From CAVQCX01 sp963775335 (GTDB taxonomy: Bacteria; Pseudomonadota; Gammaproteobacteria; Chromatiales; Chromatiaceae), in assembly GCA_963775335.1 (NCBI GenBank), contig CAVZIJ010000003.1, positions 372,001 through 436,000 of the forward strand: a DNA stretch of 64,000 nt. Reading direction: 5' to 3'. The position numbers and the translations under genes were made by a program. Positions 7,574-15,841 of the stretch are shown here, piece by piece (position 1 is the stretch's first letter; every line of letters begins with the position of its first letter). The notes under the pieces were generated by a model. It did not search any database. It was not told the DNA's origin and saw only the letters and a list, made by a program, of their open reading frames with translations.

Positions 7574-8437
7574 GTGGCCGAACAACAACCCTCGTTCGAC
7601 GCGGCGAAGTACAAGAACGCACAGCGAGAGCAGTGGAATAAGGACGGCGCGGCATGGCGACGCTGGAATCCCACTCTGGATCGCTGGTATGGCGACGTTA
7701 CCCGCGAGATGCTCGACCTGACCCGTATTCTGCCTGGTCAGCGCGTCCTAGACGTCGCCGCCGGCGCGGGCGAACCGGCTGTCAGTGCCGCCGAACGAGT
7801 TGGTCCTGGAGGTTACGTGCTGGCGACCGACATCTCGGAAGGGATCGTCGAGCTTGCGCTCCAGGTAGCCCGTGAACGCGGACTCAGGCAGGTCGAGACG
7901 CGCGTGATGGATGGTGAGAATTTAGATCTCCCTGACGCTTCCTTTGATGTCGTGCTGTGTCGGCTCGGTCTGATGTATATGCCGCACCCTGTGACCGCGT
8001 TACGCGAGTGGCGCCGTGCTCTGAAAGCGGGCGGTCGGGTCGCCGTCGTCGTGTTTTCCACGCCTGATCGAAACAGTTGGGGTGCTGTGCCAGCTTCGAT
8101 CATCCGCCGGCGGGCGCAACTCCCTCCTCCCGGTCTGGGGCAGCCCGGACCGTTCAGCCTTGGCGGTCCCGGGATGCTCGAAGGCATTTTCCGTCAAGCC
8201 GGATTTGCCAACCCCGAAGTCAGGGCCGTGCCGGTGCCCCACGGAATGACCAGCGCCGCCGAGTACGTGCACGTCGCCCGAGAAGCCTTCGGTGCATTCA
8301 ATGCCATGATGGCCCACCTGCCCTCTCAAGAACGCGAGTCCGTGTGGAACGAAATAGAAGACTCAATGCGTTGCTTCGAATCGCCTGGTGGGTTTGAGGT
8401 GCCGGGCGAGTGCCTTGTCGGTGCGGCGACAAAGTGA
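7574..8437 (+). CDS. Class I SAM-dependent methyltransferase (UbiE-like)
   Basis: 287 residues. Motif I is clear (VLDVAAGAGEPAVSAAE, about residues 57-73), followed by the acidic end of beta-2 (LATDIS), motif II (FDVVLCRLGLMYMPHP) and motif III (ALKAGGRVAVVVF), so a Rossmann methyltransferase of the UbiE/COQ5-like group is certain. The substrate is not apparent. It starts with GTG behind gaggag. A recognisable attC-like site follows 13 bp after the stop, which makes it a cassette gene or an adopted neighbour of the array. Confidence 0.87.
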   Translation: MAEQQPSFDAAKYKNAQREQWNKDGAAWRRWNPTLDRWYGDVTREMLDLTRILPGQRVLDVAAGAGEPAVSAAERVGPGGYVLATDISEGIVELALQVARERGLRQVETRVMDGENLDLPDASFDVVLCRLGLMYMPHPVTALREWRRALKAGGRVAVVVFSTPDRNSWGAVPASIIRRRAQLPPPGLGQPGPFSLGGPGMLEGIFRQAGFANPEVRAVPVPHGMTSAAEYVHVAREAFGAFNAMMAHLPSQERESVWNEIEDSMRCFESPGGFEVPGECLVGAATK

Positions 8438-8449
8438 TCGTACGCAGAC

Positions 8450-8497
8450 GACTAACCATCAGTTGCAGCTGACCCATTCGGGCGGCTGAACTGACAC
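8450..8497 (+). repeat. attC-like site 4, right end lost at an intron junction
   Basis: R'' box gactaac (8450-8456), left arm cagttgcagctg and right arm cggctgaactg. The arms pair except for one base, reproducing the extrahelical base expected in attC folded strands. The R' box GTTRRRY is absent: at 8498 the sequence turns into gtgcg, the 5' end of a group II intron. This is the most typical attC-like site in the window. Confidence 0.75.
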
Positions 8498-8550
8498 GTG
8501 CGTGCCGGGCATGGCGCGTAACTGTGTCGGTGCAAGTCCGACAGCCTGGC
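8498..8550 (+). ncRNA. Group IIC-type intron, 5' end fragment
   Basis: The sequence begins gtgcgtgccgggcatgg, fitting the GUGYG 5' consensus, and continues with gtcggtgcaagtccgac, typical of the first stem of domain I. Only about 50 bases remain before RAYT-element sequence begins. Group IIC introns of the attC-targeting class insert into such sites, which explains why it abuts site 4. Confidence 0.55.
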
Positions 8551-8564
8551 TTTCAAGAAAATAT

Positions 8565-8583
8565 GGTGACAGAAATATTTTTC
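8565..8583 (+). repeat. RAYT element left terminal repeat
   Basis: ggtgacagaaatatttttc matches, in inverse orientation, 9324-9342 (complement ggtgacagatctatttttc), with only two mismatches over 19 bp. A diverged third copy of this end is at 7180-7198. Confidence 0.8.
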
Positions 8584-8628
8584 ACGATAAGATGTCGTGA
8601 GTAAGGCTGATCTCCAAGGAGCGAGCAG

Positions 8629-9402
8629 ATGCCACGGACGGGGCGAGTGGTTTTGGCGGGATATGCGCATCATATCGTTCAGCGTGGGCACAACCCGCAA
8701 CCGGTGTTTGCCGAGGCGAGAGACTATCGGCGTTACTTGGATACCTTGAGGGAGTTCAAGGAGGGGTACGCTATGAGAGGTCTACGCATTTTGTTTGATG
8801 ACCAATCATGTTCACCTTCTGGTTTCTCCGAGCGATTGCGCGGGGATAGGGAAGCTAATGAAGCGGCTTGCCGGAAGGCAGACGCGTAACCACAATTGCC
8901 CGGAGGGGCGCAGCGGCACGCTGTGGGAGGGGCGATACAAGTCAAGTACGGTCCAGACTGAGGCGTATTTGCTCGCCTGCTGCCGGTATATCGAGCTCAA
9001 CCCAGTTAGGGCGCGTATGGTGAGCGAGCCGGAGAGGTTCCATGGTCGAGCTGTCGATACCGATTCGGTGACGAGGGGGGTGACTGGCTGGATTACGACG
9101 CGTGTTACCTCGCGTCAGGGCAAGGAGATGAGGAGCGCAGGGCGCGGTACGAGGCGTTCTTGCATTCAGCGATACCGGACGGGGAGTGGGCCCTGATACG
9201 GGAGGCGGCGCAGCGAGGGCAGTTGACCGGTTCGGGTCGATTTACGGAAGAGGTGGGGGCGATCATAGGGAAGCGAATGGAGAGGAGGGGCAAGGCCGCC
9301 CAAGAAAAGGTGACATCGGGCCCGAAAAATAGATCTGTCACCTTTTTCTGGTACGTCACTCGGGCCCATCGCCGAGCGGGCCGCTCTTTTATTGTTATAT
9401 AG
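8629..9402 (+). pseudogene. RAYT (Y1) transposase copy 2, two frameshifts
   Basis: Starts MPRTGRVVLAGYAHHIVQRGHN. A +1 g near 8774-8782 shifts the frame; reading then continues as MTNHVHLLVSPSD (HUH motif HVH) and LACCRYIELNPVRARMV (the catalytic-tyrosine helix). A missing c near 9039 shifts it again to PWSSCRYRFGDEGGDWLDYD and a ~100-residue C-terminal tail ending at 9402. Without both shifts this would be a full-length RAYT of about 250 residues. RAYTs mobilise REP-type hairpins, and terminal repeats are present on both sides. The upstream shift is shared with copy 1. Confidence 0.85.
9305..9348. repeat. RAYT right end, REP-like palindrome
   Basis: The arms aaaaggtgaca (9305-9315) and tgtcacctttt (9336-9346) are perfectly complementary. 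The right arm also belongs to the terminal repeat that pairs with 8565-8583. Confidence 0.8.
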
Positions 9403-9416
9403 CAAAAGGTAAAGAA

Positions 9417-10010
9417 ATGAATAACGAACCACGTACTATTAGCCAGCGGGACACGTCCGGTAACCCTGCACCGCTAGGGTTGATGGGCTTCGGCATGACC
9501 ACCGTGCTGTTGAACTTCCATAATGCAGGCGTTTTCGAGCTGAACTCAATGATCCTGGCAATGGGCTTTTTTTATGGCGGATTTGCCCAGATCATAGCAG
9601 GCCTGATGGAGTGGAAAAAAGGCAACACCTTTGCATTGACGGCGTTTACGTCTTACGGGTTTTTCTGGCTCTCACTGGTTTTGTTGCTTGTGTTGCCTAA
9701 AATGGGTCTAGTCGAAGCGCCGGAAAAGTCTGCGATGGTCGTCTATTTGATCATGTGGGGCATCTTCACCGGTGTACTACTGATCGGCACCTTGAGGCTG
9801 AATCGCGCGCTGCAGGTCGTATTTGCGACTTTGACCCTGCTGTTTTTCCTGCTTGCGCTCGGCGACTACACCGGCAGCGGCACAATAAAGCTGATTGCAG
9901 GCTACGAGGGCATTTTCTGCGGCTTTTCCGCGATCTATACAGCCCTGGCCCAGGTTTTGAACGAAGTCTATGGCAAAGCCGTCGCGCCCATAGGTCCTGT
10001 GAAGAGTTGA
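9417..10010 (+). CDS. satP: Acetate/succinate uptake transporter (GPR1/FUN34/SatP family)
   Basis: 197 residues, six predicted membrane helices, and the family signature NPAPLGLMGFGMTTVLLNFHNAG at the N-terminus (NPAPLGL is diagnostic), with FYGGFAQIIAGLMEW in helix 2. These channels/symporters carry acetate and succinate across the inner membrane. Length matches the family (about 190-200). It lies between two RAYT copies and has no operon partner, so it may have arrived with this accessory region. Upstream gcaaaaggtaaaga is a plausible ribosome site. Confidence 0.92.
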   Translation: MNNEPRTISQRDTSGNPAPLGLMGFGMTTVLLNFHNAGVFELNSMILAMGFFYGGFAQIIAGLMEWKKGNTFALTAFTSYGFFWLSLVLLLVLPKMGLVEAPEKSAMVVYLIMWGIFTGVLLIGTLRLNRALQVVFATLTLLFFLLALGDYTGSGTIKLIAGYEGIFCGFSAIYTALAQVLNEVYGKAVAPIGPVKS

Positions 10011-10109
10011 GAGACGGAATGGGGTCGTGGCTGTTTACGCCGAGCGGGAAGGACGCGAAAGACGGAGTCTCAGCTCTCCCAAACGAAGGACGCAAAAAGA
10101 GGAAAGAAA

Positions 10110-10540
10110 GGAAATGGGTCAGGCCGACAACCGCCGGCATCATAAGGTCGGTCACCTGTTCCAGGGGCGCTTCAAGGCAATCCTGGTGGACCGGGATGCT
10201 TATCTGCTGACTGGTGGCCTCGGTGCCCGATGCAGTCTGTGGGACAGAGCGCTGCGCCAGTAGATCTATCTGGGCGACGAGAGCTTCGTCGAGCGCATGC
10301 AGGCACTGGCCGAACCGCGTAACAGCACTGACCGTGACATCCCCCGGGTTCAGCGCCGCAAGTCGCGCACCCTGGCCCAGTGGCTGGCAGGCTGCGAGAA
10401 TCGGGAAGAGGCGCTATATCAGCACCCGCACGGAAAGCGCGCTCAGCATGAGCGTGATCGCACGCGAGCTGGGGTTGTCGGTATCGCGCGTGAGCCCGCT
10501 GATCGCGCGGGCACAGGGGGCGAAACACAAGGCCTGACCC
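10110..10540 (+). pseudogene. RAYT-type transposase remnant (different subfamily)
   Basis: Pieces of a second transposase type are spread over several frames. HHKVGHLFQGRFKAILVDRDAYLL (the region before the catalytic helix) is followed by a damaged stretch with a stop, then IYLGDESFVERMQALAEPR, LAQWLAGCENREEALYQ, and after another shift an HTH end (SMSVIARELGLSVSRVSPLIARAQGAKHKA). The N-terminal HUH part is missing. No function is expected. Confidence 0.8.
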
Positions 10541-10578
10541 CCAGCACCGGTATTGGATGCCGGCGCTCTCGGTCCGCG

Positions 10579-11700
10579 TCATTGTTCCCCGGGGCTATGC
10601 CCGCCCTCCATAGTGAATGAATTGCAAGAGACATGATGTGTTGGCGCGGCAGCCTGTGCGTCGCAAAACGAAGCCTGCGAGTTATCCCCGGTCAATATTT
10701 CGTCGCCGGAGGGCAGGGCGGCGCGGGGATCGGCCAGCCAGGCGGCGATGTCCGCCAGCACGGTTGCGCGGTGCAGGTCGCGGGTGAGCATGTGGTAGCC
10801 GTCGGGGTAGTAGGCCATGCGCCAGCCGCGCTGTGCGCCGCGGGGCAAGTCTTCCAGCATGTCGCACACCGGCGCTTTGGGGATGACCTCATCGTGTTGG
10901 CCGTAGAGGATAAGAGCCGGCATGAATAGCCCGGCTGCGGCGGCATTGGCCTGGTCCATCACGCGGGCCGTGCCGTATAGAACGTCGATGCGGGTGGCTT
11001 TGATCACCAAGGGATCATCATGCAAGGCGCCCAGCATTGGCTTGTTGTCGGAGGGCTTGATATGTAAGAACCGGCCGGTGACGGTTACTGCGGGTATGGT
11101 GTGCGCACCGAGCCAGAGCGTGATGCGTTGCAGCAGTGGCATGGTGGAGCGCGCCCACACCGCCGGCGCGGCGAGAATCATACCATCGATGTCGGGCGGC
11201 ATCGGATGGAGCGCACTCAGCATTACGGCGCCGCCCAGGCTTTCGCCCATCGCATACAGGGGTCGGTCGGGATATGCCGCCCGCAACAGGGCCGCCATGC
11301 TTCGCAGGTCTTCTGCCAGGCGCCGGCCGCCGTGCCAGACGCCGGGCGCGTCGGTCGCGCCGAATCCGCGCAGGTCATAGGCATAGGTGGCGATGCCGCG
11401 CACTGCGAGATAGGGGCCGATCTCGGCGTAAGCGTGGCGGTAATCGTTTAACCCGTGCAGGGCGAGGATCACCGCGTGGATCGGCACGGTGGCCGGCGGG
11501 CGCCACACGGAGAGCGGCAATGTGTAGCCGTCCGCCATGACGGCGCGGTCATGGTATAAAGCCGGGGGCAGGATATCCGGCGCCGTGGGTACCACATAGG
11601 GTGTGGCGCATCCCCCCAACAGCAGCAGGCCCGCGGCGCACCATTTCAGGCGGAGCGGGACAAGATGAGAAAGTTGGGCCCGGTGCGTCGGGCAAGGCAT
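10579..11700 (-). CDS. Lipoprotein alpha/beta hydrolase (monoacylglycerol lipase/lysophospholipase-like)
   Basis: About 373 residues from the chosen ATG. A basic start is followed by a hydrophobic stretch and a lipobox (LLLLGGCATP), so the protein is probably lipidated and anchored in the envelope. The Hydrolase_4 fold is clear: oxyanion strand ALHGLNDY, nucleophile elbow GESLGG, acid YGQHDEVIP and base YYPDGYHML. The substrate is likely a lysophospholipid or monoglyceride. The frame is open 12 codons further upstream, but the ATG at 11700 gives the best signal peptide. The last ~40 residues (after IAAWLADPRAAL) look like a tail, perhaps extended by rearrangement next to the RAYT remnant. Confidence 0.85.
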   Translation of the reverse strand: MPCPTHRAQLSHLVPLRLKWCAAGLLLLGGCATPYVVPTAPDILPPALYHDRAVMADGYTLPLSVWRPPATVPIHAVILALHGLNDYRHAYAEIGPYLAVRGIATYAYDLRGFGATDAPGVWHGGRRLAEDLRSMAALLRAAYPDRPLYAMGESLGGAVMLSALHPMPPDIDGMILAAPAVWARSTMPLLQRITLWLGAHTIPAVTVTGRFLHIKPSDNKPMLGALHDDPLVIKATRIDVLYGTARVMDQANAAAAGLFMPALILYGQHDEVIPKAPVCDMLEDLPRGAQRGWRMAYYPDGYHMLTRDLHRATVLADIAAWLADPRAALPSGDEILTGDNSQASFCDAQAAAPTHHVSCNSFTMEGGHSPGEQ

Positions 11701-11736
11701 GCGCAAGCCAGGTCCCGGCTCTAGTATCGTCGACAA

Positions 11737-12175
11737 CGCGGAATGGAGGGGTTTCTGGACCCAGGGGTTTTGTTTATTGTCGTGTCAACAAGGGTGGCTC
11801 AGACGGTCCTTACGGGACCCGACGTTGTTCGGTGCTTGATGAGCCCCCCCAATGGCGATTCACGCCAGTGGGAGGCCCCGGTCCTGCCTGGCGCATGCTT
11901 GGAAGCACTGTCAACGAGGCCCACGGCTCTCGCGCAACACGACCATCCCATAAGGCGGAACGAAACCTGGGCAAAGGGATGCAGGGGTCTTGCCTTGTAG
12001 CATTCGATTGATTGATTTCTCAAGGGACGCACGGGAAGTCGTCAGCTCTCGCATCATAGCACGCTACAAACTGGGAACTGACCCCGACGCCTCCACTTGG
12101 CGCTCTACCCGAGCCGGAGCTCACCCACAGATTCTGCTGAGGAGGCCATTTGCCGTCTTTTTTGGCCCATCGGTA
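11737..12175. other. Intergenic stretch without recognisable genes
   Basis: About 440 bp between the hydrolase and the toxin gene. Several short frames are open on both strands but none has a family-like composition or a ribosome site. I see no repeat, tRNA or terminator. Confidence 0.5.
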
Positions 12176-12619
12176 TCAGCCGGCGGGATCGAGCAGGGTG
12201 AGGTCCCGTGTGGGCAGCAGCCGCTTGAAGTCCCGGTCGAAGGTTACCAAGTGTCCGCCGATTGCTTGGACCGAGGCAGCGATCCAGGCGTCGGTTACGA
12301 GATTTCCGCGTAGCCCGAGCGTCAGTAGCTTGTCGCGAAGCAGCGGCCACTCCTTTGTGCAGTCGCACATTTCCACGCCGGGCGAGTCGAGCAGCACATC
12401 GACGAACGCCACGGCATCTTCCATTGGGTCCGGTTCGCAAAATACCCGCGGATTGGTCACCAGCCTCAGGAATCCCGCTGTGATCATGGGCAGCAGGGTC
12501 AGGGATACGCTTCCCAAGGCGCAGTCGCGCCTTGCCTGGACGAGCCAGGTGTGCGCCAGTTCGTGATGGGGATGGTCGGTGCGGAACGCGGCGACCAATA
12601 TGTTGAGGTCCGGAGTCAC
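12176..12619 (-). CDS. vapC: PIN-domain toxin, VapC-type ribonuclease
   Basis: 147 residues with PIN acidic residues in order: D4 (TPDLNILVAAF), a mid-protein acidic patch, TDAWIAA and FDRDF near the C-terminus. These would bind Mg/Mn for RNA cleavage. It starts at GTG 12619, overlapping the antitoxin's stop codon (gtga), so translation is coupled to the antitoxin, as usual for vapBC. The RNA target is unknown. Confidence 0.87.
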   Translation of the reverse strand: MTPDLNILVAAFRTDHPHHELAHTWLVQARRDCALGSVSLTLLPMITAGFLRLVTNPRVFCEPDPMEDAVAFVDVLLDSPGVEMCDCTKEWPLLRDKLLTLGLRGNLVTDAWIAASVQAIGGHLVTFDRDFKRLLPTRDLTLLDPAG

Positions 12620-12855
12620 CCGTCGGCGGCGTCCAACAGCGAGCGGTTGCTGGCGCCGTCAATACCTTCCCGTAGACCGCCCTGGCGCCGGGAAAGCGGG
12701 AGCTCCTTCAAGGCACCCGTCGTCGGTGTTTTTCTCCGCCGCAATCTCAGAGCGAGCCCCTCTTCCACCAACCTCGTCAGTGTCGTGTGCTCCAGGGCCG
12801 CAAAAGCCTTCACCCTAGCCATCAGTTCGTTCTGCAGGTTCAGTGTGGTCTTCAT
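12616..12855 (-). CDS. vapB: Antitoxin of the VapBC pair (ribbon-helix-helix type)
   Basis: 79 residues from ATG 12855 (MKTTLNLQNELMARVKAFAAL). The N-terminal strand TTLNL followed by two helices suits an Arc/CopG-type DNA-binding domain. The C-terminal half is basic and Gly-rich and would wrap the toxin. A longer frame upstream (to 12909) exists, but this start gives the conventional domain edge. It probably represses its own promoter. Confidence 0.8.
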   Translation of the reverse strand: MKTTLNLQNELMARVKAFAALEHTTLTRLVEEGLALRLRRRKTPTTGALKELPLSRRQGGLREGIDGASNRSLLDAADG

Positions 12856-12988
12856 AAGACCTACGGTACAGAAATCTGTATCGCCGATCAACTCCAACGA
12901 ACAGGACACCTACCGTATGGGAATTAAAGCCAGGGTCGGATGAATTTCCAGACTTGGAGCCCCCGTCACAGCACGGACTGAGCTTACC

Positions 12989-13846
12989 TCAGTGCATGAG
13001 GTTGAACATCCGGGTGCGGTAGCGCTTGACGATATCGCCGGCCCCGCCGAGCAGGGCGAAAACCTCCAACATCGTCTTGCGCGCGGCGTCCTCGCCGTAG
13101 GCGCGGTCGCGCTGCATCAGGGACATCAGAAGATCCAGCGCGGCCTCGTAGTCCTTGGCCAGCACCTTGCGGATGGCGAGCTGATACTGGGCCTCGCTGT
13201 CGGCGGGGTCGGCCTGCAGGCGGGCGCTCAACTGCTCGGCGCCCGGAGCCCCGCGGACCTGACGCTCCAGGGCGATCTGGGCGCGCAGGGTGGTCACCTC
13301 GGGCTTGGACTGCTCCGTCGGCGGCAGCTGGGCGAGGGTCTGCTCGGCGGCCTCGTAGTCGCCGCCGGCGGACTGGAGCCGGGCCAGGGCGAACAGGGTC
13401 CGGGGGTTCCCGGGGTCTGCGGCACGGGCCTGGTTGATGAGCTCGATCGCGCCGGGGAGGTCGCCTTGCTGGGCGCGCTGCAGGGCGGGGGCCAGGACCG
13501 CGTCGGACTCCCGGGGGATGTGCTTGTCCAGGAAGGCGCGGATCTCGCTCTCGGGCAGGGCACCGAGGAACTCGTCCACTGCCTGGCCGTTGCGGAAGAG
13601 CTTCACCGTCGGCAGGCTGCGCACGCCGAAGTGGGCCGCCAGATCGCGCTCCTCCTCGGTATTGACCTTGGCCAGGACGAACTTGCCCCGGTACTCCTCG
13701 GCGAGCTTGGCGAGGATCGGCATCAGCACGCGGCAGGGCTGGCACCAGTCGGCCCAGAAATCGACCAGGACGGGCACGGAGCGCGAGCCGTTCAACACGA
13801 TGTCGCGGAAGTTGGCGGCGGTGAGGGTATGGATGTTTTCGGCCAT
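12989..13846 (-). CDS. cnoX: Co-chaperone/thioredoxin-domain protein CnoX (YbbN)
   Basis: 285 residues from the chosen ATG (MAENIHTL). Residues ~1-110 form a thioredoxin domain with active site WCQPC and cis-proline SLPT. Residues ~120-285 are TPR-like helices (AIELINQARAADPGNPRTLFALARL and following). E. coli YbbN has SQHC in place of CxxC, whereas here both cysteines are present, so a true redox activity is possible. The family protects substrates under oxidative stress and hands them to GroEL and DnaK. It is divergent from the trxC gene, sharing a ~140-bp promoter region. Confidence 0.92.
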   Translation of the reverse strand: MAENIHTLTAANFRDIVLNGSRSVPVLVDFWADWCQPCRVLMPILAKLAEEYRGKFVLAKVNTEEERDLAAHFGVRSLPTVKLFRNGQAVDEFLGALPESEIRAFLDKHIPRESDAVLAPALQRAQQGDLPGAIELINQARAADPGNPRTLFALARLQSAGGDYEAAEQTLAQLPPTEQSKPEVTTLRAQIALERQVRGAPGAEQLSARLQADPADSEAQYQLAIRKVLAKDYEAALDLLMSLMQRDRAYGEDAARKTMLEVFALLGGAGDIVKRYRTRMFNLMH

Positions 13847-13988
13847 GGTCTCGGCGAGATCCTCGAGGTGCAAGAGCGCGCCATTCTACCCTCGACCCGC
13901 GCCCGCCCGAAAACCTTGGCCTTGAAAAGGGCTTGGCGTGGCGCCACCCTGGGGCCAGCGGTCGCGTTGGCTGTCCTGCGAGGTTGTC

Positions 13989-14423
13989 ATGGCTGAATCC
14001 GTTCACGTCGTCTGTCCCGCCTGCGGTGGGGTGAACCGGGTGCCCGGAGATCGCCTCGGGCAGCACCCCAGCTGCGGCAAGTGTCACGAGCCGCTGTTCC
14101 TCGGCAGGCCCGTCGAGCTCGACGCCGAGGGCTTCAGCCGCCAGGTGCAGCGCGGGGATCTCCCGGTGCTCGTGGACTTCTGGGCCGCCTGGTGCGCGCC
14201 CTGCCGGATGATGGCTCCGGTGCTGGAAGAGGTGGCGCGGACGCTGGAGCCGCGTCTGAGGGTCGCCAAGGTCAACACCGAGCAGGAGCAGGGAATCGCG
14301 GCGGAGCTCGGGATCCGCGGCATTCCCACGCTCATACTGTTCAAGGGTGGCCGAGAGGCGGCGAGGGTGTCCGGGGCCATGGACGGGCGAGCCCTGAGGT
14401 CCTGGCTGCAGAGCCATCTCTGA
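13989..14423 (+). CDS. trxC: Thioredoxin 2 (zinc-finger thioredoxin TrxC)
   Basis: 144 residues. The N-terminal zinc ribbon uses two CxxC pairs (CPACGG, CGKCHE), followed by a thioredoxin domain with active site WCAPCR and cis-proline IPTL. It reduces cytoplasmic disulfides and in E. coli belongs to the OxyR response. The ATG at 13989 gives the family-typical length. Divergent from cnoX, so two thioredoxin-fold genes share one control region; no OxyR site could be assigned by eye. Confidence 0.95.
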   Translation: MAESVHVVCPACGGVNRVPGDRLGQHPSCGKCHEPLFLGRPVELDAEGFSRQVQRGDLPVLVDFWAAWCAPCRMMAPVLEEVARTLEPRLRVAKVNTEQEQGIAAELGIRGIPTLILFKGGREAARVSGAMDGRALRSWLQSHL

Positions 14424-14623
14424 GGTCCCGACGCGTCGCCGTCGAGCCGATGCGAACGGGGCGCTCGCCGCCCCGGCGCGGTTGGACAGGCCGCTGGCCC
14501 ATCGATTAGAATCGCGGCGCCTTGCACCTGTGGGGAGTGGCACCGCCGGACCCCGGGTTGGAACACCAGCGGGATGGACCCGCCGAGCCCATCCTACCTG
14601 GCGTACTTGCGTCGGAGATCCCC

Positions 14624-15766
14624 TTGAGAAAGCGTGCAATCCTGGTCCTGGAAGACGGCAGCGTGTTCCGGGGGGAATCGATCGGTGCCGAGGGGCGCAC
14701 CGTTGGCGAGGTGGTATTCAACACCGCGCTGACCGGCTATCAGGAGATCCTGACCGACCCTTCGTACCGGCGCCAGATCGTCACGCTGACCTATCCCCAT
14801 ATCGGCAACGTCGGTACCAATGACGACGACGAAGAATCGTCGTCCGTGCAAGCGGCCGGCCTGGTTATCCGCGATCTGTCGACCATTGCGAGCAACTGGC
14901 GCAGCGGGCAGCCCTTGGAGGCCTACCTCGTCCACCACGGCCTGGTGGCGATCGCCGACATCGACACGCGCAGGCTCACCCGGATACTGCGCGAGAAGGG
15001 CGCCCAGAACGGCTGCATCATCGCCGGGGACGCGCTCGACGAGGCCGCTGCACTGGAGGCCGCGCGCGCCTTCCCCGGCCTCAAGGGGATGGACCTCGCC
15101 AAGGAGGTGAGCACCCGCCGTCCCTACGAGTGGGCCCAGGGCAGCTGGACACTGAAGGACGGCATCCCCGAGGCGCCGCACCCGATCGCGGAGAAGCTGC
15201 CGCTGCACGTGGTGGCCTGTGACTACGGGGTGAAGCGCAATATCCTGCGCATGCTGGCGGATCGCGGCTGCCGGATCACGGTGGTCCCGGCCCAGACCCC
15301 TGCGCGTGAGGTGTTGGCGCTCGACCCCCACGGGGTCTTCCTGTCTAACGGCCCCGGTGATCCCGAGCCCTGTGACTATGCGATCGAGGCGATCCGCGAG
15401 ATTGTGGACCGGGGGGTGCCGACCTTCGGCATCTGTCTCGGCCATCAGCTCCTCGGCCTCGCCAGCGGTGCCCGCACGGTGAAGATGAAGTTCGGCCACC
15501 ACGGGGCCAATCACCCGGTGCAGGATCTGGATCGGGGCACGGTGATGATCAGCAGCCAGAACCACGGCTTCGCGGTGGACGAGGCCAGCCTGCCCGAGAC
15601 CCTGCGTGCTACCCACCGCTCGTTGTTCGACGGGTCCCTGCAGGGGGTGCATCGCACCGACCGCCCGGCGTTCAGCTTCCAGGGGCATCCCGAGGCGAGT
15701 CCCGGACCGCATGACGTGTCGCCGCTGTTCGATCATTTCATCGAGCTGATGAGAGATGCGCGTTGA
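14624..15766 (+). CDS. carA: Carbamoyl-phosphate synthase small (glutaminase) subunit
   Basis: 380 residues from a TTG start at 14624, preceded by cggag at about 14612 and giving (M)RKRAILVLEDGSVFRG, which aligns with the known family N-terminus. The amidotransferase nucleophile is Cys271 in FGICLGHQLL and the His/Glu pair is in GHPEASPGPHD. It releases ammonia from glutamine and channels it to CarB for arginine and pyrimidine synthesis. It heads the carAB unit, with 75 bp between the genes. Confidence 0.97.
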   Translation: MRKRAILVLEDGSVFRGESIGAEGRTVGEVVFNTALTGYQEILTDPSYRRQIVTLTYPHIGNVGTNDDDEESSSVQAAGLVIRDLSTIASNWRSGQPLEAYLVHHGLVAIADIDTRRLTRILREKGAQNGCIIAGDALDEAAALEAARAFPGLKGMDLAKEVSTRRPYEWAQGSWTLKDGIPEAPHPIAEKLPLHVVACDYGVKRNILRMLADRGCRITVVPAQTPAREVLALDPHGVFLSNGPGDPEPCDYAIEAIREIVDRGVPTFGICLGHQLLGLASGARTVKMKFGHHGANHPVQDLDRGTVMISSQNHGFAVDEASLPETLRATHRSLFDGSLQGVHRTDRPAFSFQGHPEASPGPHDVSPLFDHFIELMRDAR

Positions 15767-15841
15767 TCGGAGCTCAGTCAGCGGCGGGGCCCTGTCCGAG
15801 GCACCTGTATGCCTTCGCCCGTCGCGACTGTCTGACTGAAT

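Noticed and set aside
12984..14639. 551-residue minus-strand frame over cnoX, trxC and carA start
   Set aside because: Arg/Pro/Gly-rich shadow; the real genes in other frames have clear families.
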